From assembly GCF_026151205.1 (NCBI RefSeq), contig NC_087081.1:17213058-17277057 (forward strand): DNA of 64,000 nucleotides, given 5' to 3'. Both the position numbers and the translations under genes were made by a program. Source of the DNA: Bolinopsis microptera (taxonomy: Eukaryota > Ctenophora > Tentaculata > Lobata > Bolinopsidae). The notes under the pieces were generated by a model. That model saw only the letters and a list, made by a program, of their open reading frames with translations. It did no database searches and had not been told where the DNA came from. Below are positions 58,021 to 64,000 of this stretch, one piece after another. Each line of letters opens with the position of its first letter. The stretch's first letter is position 1.

Positions 58021-61000
58021 ATGCAAATGGTGAGTGAAAGGATAATTTATTGTTGATTTAGCAGCAATAGTACTATACAGACAGATCCGTCTGAAAAAAT
58101 CGATTTACCGGCACACGAAGCTGATTATCCGGCTTTCTAAGGATTTTTGACGTTTTTGAGTTCCATTCGATGTCCCAACCGGTTGACCAACGGCAACTTT
58201 TCCAAACTTTTCCACGTCTTACGGCCACTTTTTCCACTTTTGCCACTTTTTACCACCTTTCTTGTTTGTCGAATATCTTTAGGTGTGAACATCGTAGAAG
58301 GTTACAGATTAATCGAGATTCGAGGGTGTTTATCTTATCAACGAAAAAAACTTTTGTATGAAAAAATTTTCCACCTAATCGGGCAATCATATAATTGGAT
58401 AATTATTAATTAGCTAAATACTTAAAATCATAAAATGATTGGAATCGCTTGAAACACGGAGAAAAATTTCAACAATTTTTCACTTACATCTTTTTTTGAG
58501 ACTTGAAAAATTTCTAAAATTCGGAAAAAAAAGTTCGCCAAAAGTGATAAAATTGCATGAAACGTGCTTTTCAGGAACACTTTGAAAATTTTTCGTGTCG
58601 GGAATAATAAAATCGCAAATATTTATAGTTATTAGTTATTAGTTATTAGTTATGCTAATTCCAGGTTGTTACGCACCTGCTACTGGTTCTGATTGTCATC
58701 CAGTCCATCACTACTGAACAGCCAGGGAAAGCAACAGATGATTGGGGAGACAGTCCAGCGCAAACTTTAATTATTAACGGTGAAGATACTGAAAAGGGAG
58801 AGTACCCCTTTATGGTTAGTCTGTTTATTATTATCAAATATTTACTAGTTATTATTACAAACTGGGCACAAACTAACTATATTGCGTCAGGTACGTGTGA
58901 CGACACTAGAAGGAGACTAACTATAATGCGTCAGGTACATGTGACGACACTAGAAGGAGACTAACTATAATGTGTCAGGTACGTGTGACGACACTAGAAG
59001 GATACTAACTATAATGTGTCAGGTACGTGTGACGACACTAGAAGGAGAATAACTATAATGTGTCAGGTACGTGTGACGACACTAGAAGAAGACTAACTAT
59101 AATGTGTCAGGTACGTGTGACGACACTAGAAGGAGACTAACTATATTGCGTCAGGTACGTGTGACGACACTAGAAGGATACTAACTATAATGTGTCAGGT
59201 ACGTGTGACGACACTAGAAGGAGAATAACTATAATGTGTCAGGTACGTGTGACGACACTAGAAGAAGACTAACTATAATGTGTCAGGTACGTGTGACGAC
59301 ACTAGAAGGAGACTAACTATATTGTGTCAGGTACGTGTGACGACACTAGAAGGAGACTAACTATATTGTGTCAGGTACGTGTGACGACACTAGACGGAGA
59401 CTAACTATATTGTGTCAGGTACCTGTGACGACACTAGAAGAGACTAACTATAATGTGTCAGGTACGTGTGACGACACTAGAAGGAGACTAACTATAATGT
59501 GTCAGGTACGTGTGACGACACTAGAAGGAGACTAACTATAATGTGTCAGGTACGTGTGACGACACTAGAAGGAGACTAACTATAATGTGTCAGGTACGTG
59601 TGACGACACTAGAAGGAGACTAACTATATTGTGTCAGGTACGTGTGACGACACTAGAAGGATACTAACTATAATGTGTCAGGTACGTGTGACGACACTAG
59701 AAGGAGAATAACTATAATGTGTCAGGTACGTGTGACGACACTAGAAGAAGACTAACTATAATGTGTCAGGTACGTGTGACGACACTAGAAGGAGACTAAC
59801 TATATTGTGTCAGGTACGTGTGACGACACTAGAAGGAGACTAACTATATTGGTGTCAGGTACGGTGTGACGACACTAGACGGAGACTAACTATATTGTGT
59901 CAGGTACGTGTGACGACACTAGAAGGAGACTAACTATATTGTGTCAGGTACCTGTGACGACACTAGAAGGAGACTAACTATAATGTGTCAGGTACGTGTG
60001 ACGACACTAGAAGGAGACTAACTATAATGTGTCAGGTACGTGTGACGACACTAGAAGGAGACTAACTATAATGTGTCAGGTACGTGTGACGACACTAGAA
60101 GGAGACTAACTATAATGTGTCAGGTACGTGTGACGACACTAGACGGAGACTAACTATATTGTGTCAGGTACGTGTGACGACACTAGAGGAGACTAACTAT
60201 AATGTGTCAGGTACGTGTAACGACACTAGAAGGAGACTAACTATATTGTGTCAGGTACGTGTGACGACACTAGAAGGAGACTAACTATAATGTGTCAGGT
60301 ACGTGTGACGACACTAGAAGGAGACTAACTATAATGTGTCAGGTACGTGTGACGACACTAGAAGGAGACTAACTATATTGTGTCAGGTACGTGTGACGAC
60401 ACTAGAAGGAGACTAACTATAATGTGTCAGGTACGTGTGACGACACTAGAAGGAGACTAACTATAATGTGTCAGGTACGTGTGACGACACTAGAAGGAGA
60501 CCTAACTATAAGTGTCAGGTACGTGTGACGACACTAGAAGGAGACTAACTATATTGTGTCAGGTACGTGTGACGACACTAGAAGGAGACTAACTATAATG
60601 TGTCAGGTACGTGTGACGACACTAGAAGGAGACTAACTATAATGTGTCAGGTACGTGTGACGACACTAGAAGGAGACTAACTATATTGTGTCAGGTACGT
60701 GTGACGACACTAGAAGGAGACTAACTATATTGTGTCAGGTACGTGTGACGACACTAGAAGGAGACTAACTATATTGTGTCAGGTACGTGTGACGACACTA
60801 GAAGGAGACTAACTATAATGTGTCAGGTACTGTGACGACACTAGAAGGAGACTAACTATATTGTGTCAGGTACGTGTGACGACACTAGAAGGAGACTAAC
60901 TATATTGTGTCAGGTACGTGTGACGACACTAGAAGAAGACTAACTATAATGTGTTAGGTACGTGTGACGACACTAGAAGGAGACTAACTATAATGTGTCA

Positions 61001-63168
61001 GGTACGTGTGACGACACTAGAAGGAGACTAACTATATTGTGTCAGGTACGTGTGACGACACTAGAAGAAGACTAACTATATGTGTTAGGTACGTGTGACG
61101 ACACTAGAAGGAGACTAACTATAATGTGTCAGGTACGTGTGACGACACTAGAAGGAGACTAACTATATTGTGTCAGGTACGTGTGACGACACTAGAAGGA
61201 GACCACATGTGCGGAGGATCTCTAATAAGCCCTCGGATAGTTCTCACTGCTGCGCACTGTGTAGTGTTTGATGGTGTAAAGATAAGTGTAGAGTTGGAAC
61301 GTGTAGTGGTGGGGGACCACACCAGTGAAACTGAGGAAAGTGAGCAGATTGCGGAGGGTAGTCGTATTATTGTTCATGATAACTACCATCTCGACCAACT
61401 CGGAGGTGGGGGGTTAACCAAGTTAACAACTTTTTAAAGATTTAGGGACAAATAATTTCGAGTCTATCATTTTATTACTATATATAATATATACATAAAT
61501 ATTATATGTGATATAAATATAATAATAATAATTTTCACAATTTTTAAGAATACAATTATTAGTAGCAGACATGTAGGTCTAATATAATAATATATACATA
61601 AATATTATATGTGATATAAATATTATAATTTTCACAATTTTTAAGAATATAATTATTAGTTAGCACACATGCAGGTCTAATATAATAATGTTACAGTTCC
61701 TATGAACGACGTAGCGCTGATAGTACTGAAGGAAGAAGTAAGAGTAAAAGAGGGCGTGGTCGCCACCATTGCACTAGCAGAGGATAACAGTCATTACACA
61801 GAAGGAACCTCTGTTACAGTGATAGGATGGGGAGTGATTGGAGACGAGGGGGAGTATGAGGACCTTCCTATTGCAGACACCTTACAGGAACTAGTGTACC
61901 AGATAGCCAACAAGGAACAGTGTGAGCAGTACTGGGCAGATGATTATGAGAAATATGAAGATATGTACGGAGCTGTTGACTATGAGCTGGAAATCCCCGG
62001 TTCGATATTTCTTTGATTTCAAAACGCAGTAATTATATCTATATCTAATAAGTATAAAGTTGCAAAATAATTATCAGAGTAATTTGTGCACGTCTTCTAG
62101 CGTACCGTTAACAATCGCCGACACTATCGTACTGATCCATCTCCCGATCTTCTTAAACTATATATTTCCACAGAGAGTACCGTGTAACCATGGCAACCAT
62201 GATAGTAACTATATATTTCCACAGAGAGCACGATGTGCGTGGTTGATCCTGATCGGGAAGCTACTGCCTTTGCTGGGGACTCTGGAGGCCCACTTTTCGT
62301 GAAATCTGGAGAAAACTTCGCACAAATAGGCTTAGTGAGCTGGGGAGCAGGGGACGCGAAAGAGAAAGCGTACAATATGTTCCTTAACCTCCACCATTAC
62401 ACTGACTGGGTTAAAGCTGCCATTAAGCGTGCTGAAGCAGAGTCATGGTTGGAACTTCACACGGGCGCTAACCATGGGGTGGTGGTGATACACGATAACA
62501 CGGGTCACAAGTCCACTATTTGTAACGAAAATGTGGGTAAAGACGAGGTCAATGCTATTTGCAGAGAACAGGGCTACAAAATGGGAGTTCTGGCTGACGT
62601 TAGAGAGTACAGACCAGATAGGAAACGTAGAAACCAGGATACCACACCATTCGGGCAGACAAATCTGAAATGTAGTGCTGAGGCTAAAGATGTGATGTCA
62701 GAGTGTACAATGGATAAGTACGGCGAGTCTGAAGTGCCGTGTTTTAGCGGGGAGGAACTAGCTGTGAAGTGCTCTAACCAGGTGTGGCACTTCAAGGTAA
62801 CCCGCATTGTGCCCAAAACTAGGACCGTTAAAGGTACCAGCTTTGTAAAGGGTAAGGTAATGTGTGAGGTCACCGCTAGCAAATATGGTATGGACCTGGA
62901 TTTGAAATCTCACGTGAGAGTAGGCCTAGTAATGAGAGGAGTAGATGGTGTAGAGGAAGTAGATGCAGATATGAAATACAAGAGGCGGGTGAACGCTTAT
63001 ACGTCTAAAGTTAAATCTACAGACGAAATAAAAGAGGACGAATGTTTTGCTTGCATTGCTTACGTGGGCGGCACCACAATCTACACTGTAGCAACACATG
63101 GTCCTGAGGATTGTCCTGACATTGACCAACATTACCAGCAGTGGGTGGAGGAGCAACACCACGTGTAA
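58021..63168 (+). CDS. Secreted trypsin-fold protease with C-terminal SRCR domain, 544 aa
   Basis: Five exons: 58021-58029, 58665-58814, 61177-61405, 61697-61999, 62225-63168. All junctions are AG/GT and phases join. The product starts with a signal peptide (MQMVVTHLLLVLIVIQSI). The mature protease starts IINGEDTEKGEYPF. The catalytic triad is complete: His in LTAAHC, Asp in NDVALIVL, Ser in GDSGGP, with VSWG following. A 6-Cys SRCR domain (from about VVVIHDNTGHKSTIC to ELAVKCS) and a Cys-containing tail of about 120 residues follow. Odd points: activation would be after Leu, not Arg/Lys; the position equal to trypsin Asp189 is Thr; Cys191 and Cys220 are replaced (Phe, Asp), so that disulfide is lost as a pair. 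SRCR domains bind polyanions or microbes; an immune or matrix role is only inference. The stop lies in a duplicated 3' end. Confidence 0.93.
58885..61176. repeat. 44-bp array, about 52 copies, each with a protease 3' splice site
   Basis: Each unit reads ACTAACTATAATGTGTCAG|GTACGTGTG...GAAGGAG: branch-point-like ACTAAC, acceptor, and the first 27 bases of exon 61177-61405 (coding VRVTTLEGD). Only the last acceptor leads to full-length protein; every earlier one meets TAA 10 codons in. CAG|GTACGT is also a fair 5' splice site. The array fills almost the whole 2.36 kb intron. Confidence 0.98.
62156..62232. repeat. 51-bp duplication of a protease 3' splice site
   Basis: AACTATATATTTCCACAG|AGAG occurs at 62156 and again 51 bases later. 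The second acceptor (exon 62225) keeps the frame (IP-ESTMCVV); the first would reach a stop after three codons. Confidence 0.93.
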
Positions 63169-63313
63169 TGACGTCACACCACGTGTTATGACGTCACACC
63201 ACGTGTTATGACGTCACACCACGTGTTATGTAGCAACACACGGCCCTGATGATTGTCGTGACATTGACCAACATTACCAGCAGTGGGTGGAGAAGCAACA
63301 CCACCAGAATTAG
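63089..63313 (+). repeat. Duplicated last coding segment of the protease gene, split by a CACGTG array
   Basis: About 78 bases coding VATHG...HYQQWVE occur at 63089-63163 and again at 63231-63313 with about six changes. Between them are three copies of TGACGTCACACCACGTGT(TA). The first copy now ends at a stop made by the array (HHV-stop); the second keeps HHQN-stop, probably the older end. Confidence 0.9.
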
Positions 63314-63319
63314 TCGAAT

Positions 63320-63755
63320 TTTAGTGTATTGTAGTATTTGGTCTTACCAATGGTAAAGACTCACTGTTTATTGTTTAATAATGCTTTGACTCTTTTTAGT
63401 TGTTTTACAAGTTTACAATCACTCACATTACTTATTGATAAATTAAAAATGTTTTGTTTAAATTTCCCATCATTTATCTAATCCCAGGGCCAGGGTCACC
63501 ACCTACCCTGATCACAAAAATCCCTCCTTTTCACTATTATCCATTCGTAACCATCCTTTACTTTTTTTTAAGTGGTGGATGGAAAAAATTAAACATAAGT
63601 GATAAGATACTCGAAGAAGTTTAAATTAGATGATGATCGCTATTTATCAAAATTTAACAAGAATTATTAATTAAGCTTAAATAAATCATTTTGTTTTCAT
63701 TGTAGAAGCGTGTTAATTGATAATAATGAGCATGAAATGAGAACTAGCTTGAAAC
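63320..63755. other. Protease 3' flank, no feature seen
   Basis: AT-rich sequence. No clear AATAAA signal was seen near the stop. Confidence 0.4.
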
Positions 63756-63759
63756 TCAC

Positions 63760-63894
63760 AGTTGCTTGCATTTGATCCACGAAAATGGCCTCGAAGGAAG
63801 ATTGTACGAGGGGCGTGACAGTTGCGTGCGATATGTCCGTACTTTTAGTTTTACTAGCAACCTGGGGGTCGACAATTTTAAATAAACTATACAT
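63760..63894 (-). CDS. Possible first coding exon of an unidentified minus-strand gene
   Basis: Open frame from a Met (MYSLFKIVDPQVASKTK...) ending in QMQAT at a good donor (ACT|GTGAGT). Its codon content is less AT-biased than the flanks. An internal acceptor-like CCCCCAG could start the exon later instead. It is not a recognised DNMT1 N-terminal region, but an upstream DNMT1 exon with the protease nested in the intron cannot be excluded. Confidence 0.3.
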
Positions 63895-64000
63895 TTTCAG
63901 GTGCGCAATAGAATTACAAATATGCGCTAAAATGTACAGATCCAACAACCCGTTTTAGAGGTAACTTTTGAAAAGTTGAAGTAACAGGGTCAACAGTTGA

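Noticed and set aside
61126-61437. Independent 103-residue gene starting in the array
   Set aside because: Its Met lies in the splice-site array and its body is the third protease exon; read-through past 61405 is intron.

Overview
The window is nuclear DNA of an animal. Its genes are split by GT-AG introns, and they include a DNMT1 maintenance DNA methyltransferase with CXXC finger and BAH domains, a CDK-like kinase of the CDKL family, and a secreted trypsin-fold protease with an SRCR domain. The mobile DNA is also animal-like: an RTE-like LINE, a LINE tail with a restriction-like endonuclease, tRNA-derived SINEs and TTAA-flanked MITEs. The species cannot be fixed from this sequence; a marine or early-branching invertebrate is plausible. 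The DNA is AT-rich and unusually full of tandem arrays and of pure G/C runs.

Layout. 0.5-25.5 kb: a CDKL1/4-like kinase gene on the minus strand, 13 exons found, 3' end beyond the left edge. Its introns hold most of the minisatellites in this part, including a 1.2 kb purine tract filling one intron. The promoter and first small exons of an unidentified plus-strand gene (21.57-23.03 kb) lie inside the large fourth intron. 25.6-43 kb: a mobile-element zone with a 3.46 kb inverted-repeat element, a SINE, a second inverted repeat, TTAA MITEs, a LINE tail, a 2.4 kb element with poly-G/poly-C inverted ends and a 6-bp target duplication, and a decayed midasin-like AAA fragment. 43.0-56.5 kb: DNMT1 on the minus strand, 18 consecutive exons that join in frame, interrupted in one intron by an intact plus-strand LINE. 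Its C-terminal part (target recognition region, motifs IX and X) was not found. 58.0-63.2 kb: a complete five-exon trypsin-SRCR protease gene on the plus strand.

Main observation: in DNMT1 and in the protease gene, many tandem arrays are not anonymous intron filler. The repeat unit contains an exon-intron junction of the adjacent exon, so the same 5' or 3' splice site occurs 2 to about 52 times in a row. This is seen with six or more unrelated units, on both the donor and the acceptor side, and nearly always around AG|GT. A separate theme is that the palindrome CACGTG recurs in about ten unrelated arrays and, with CCAAT boxes, in a cluster around the promoter at 21 kb.
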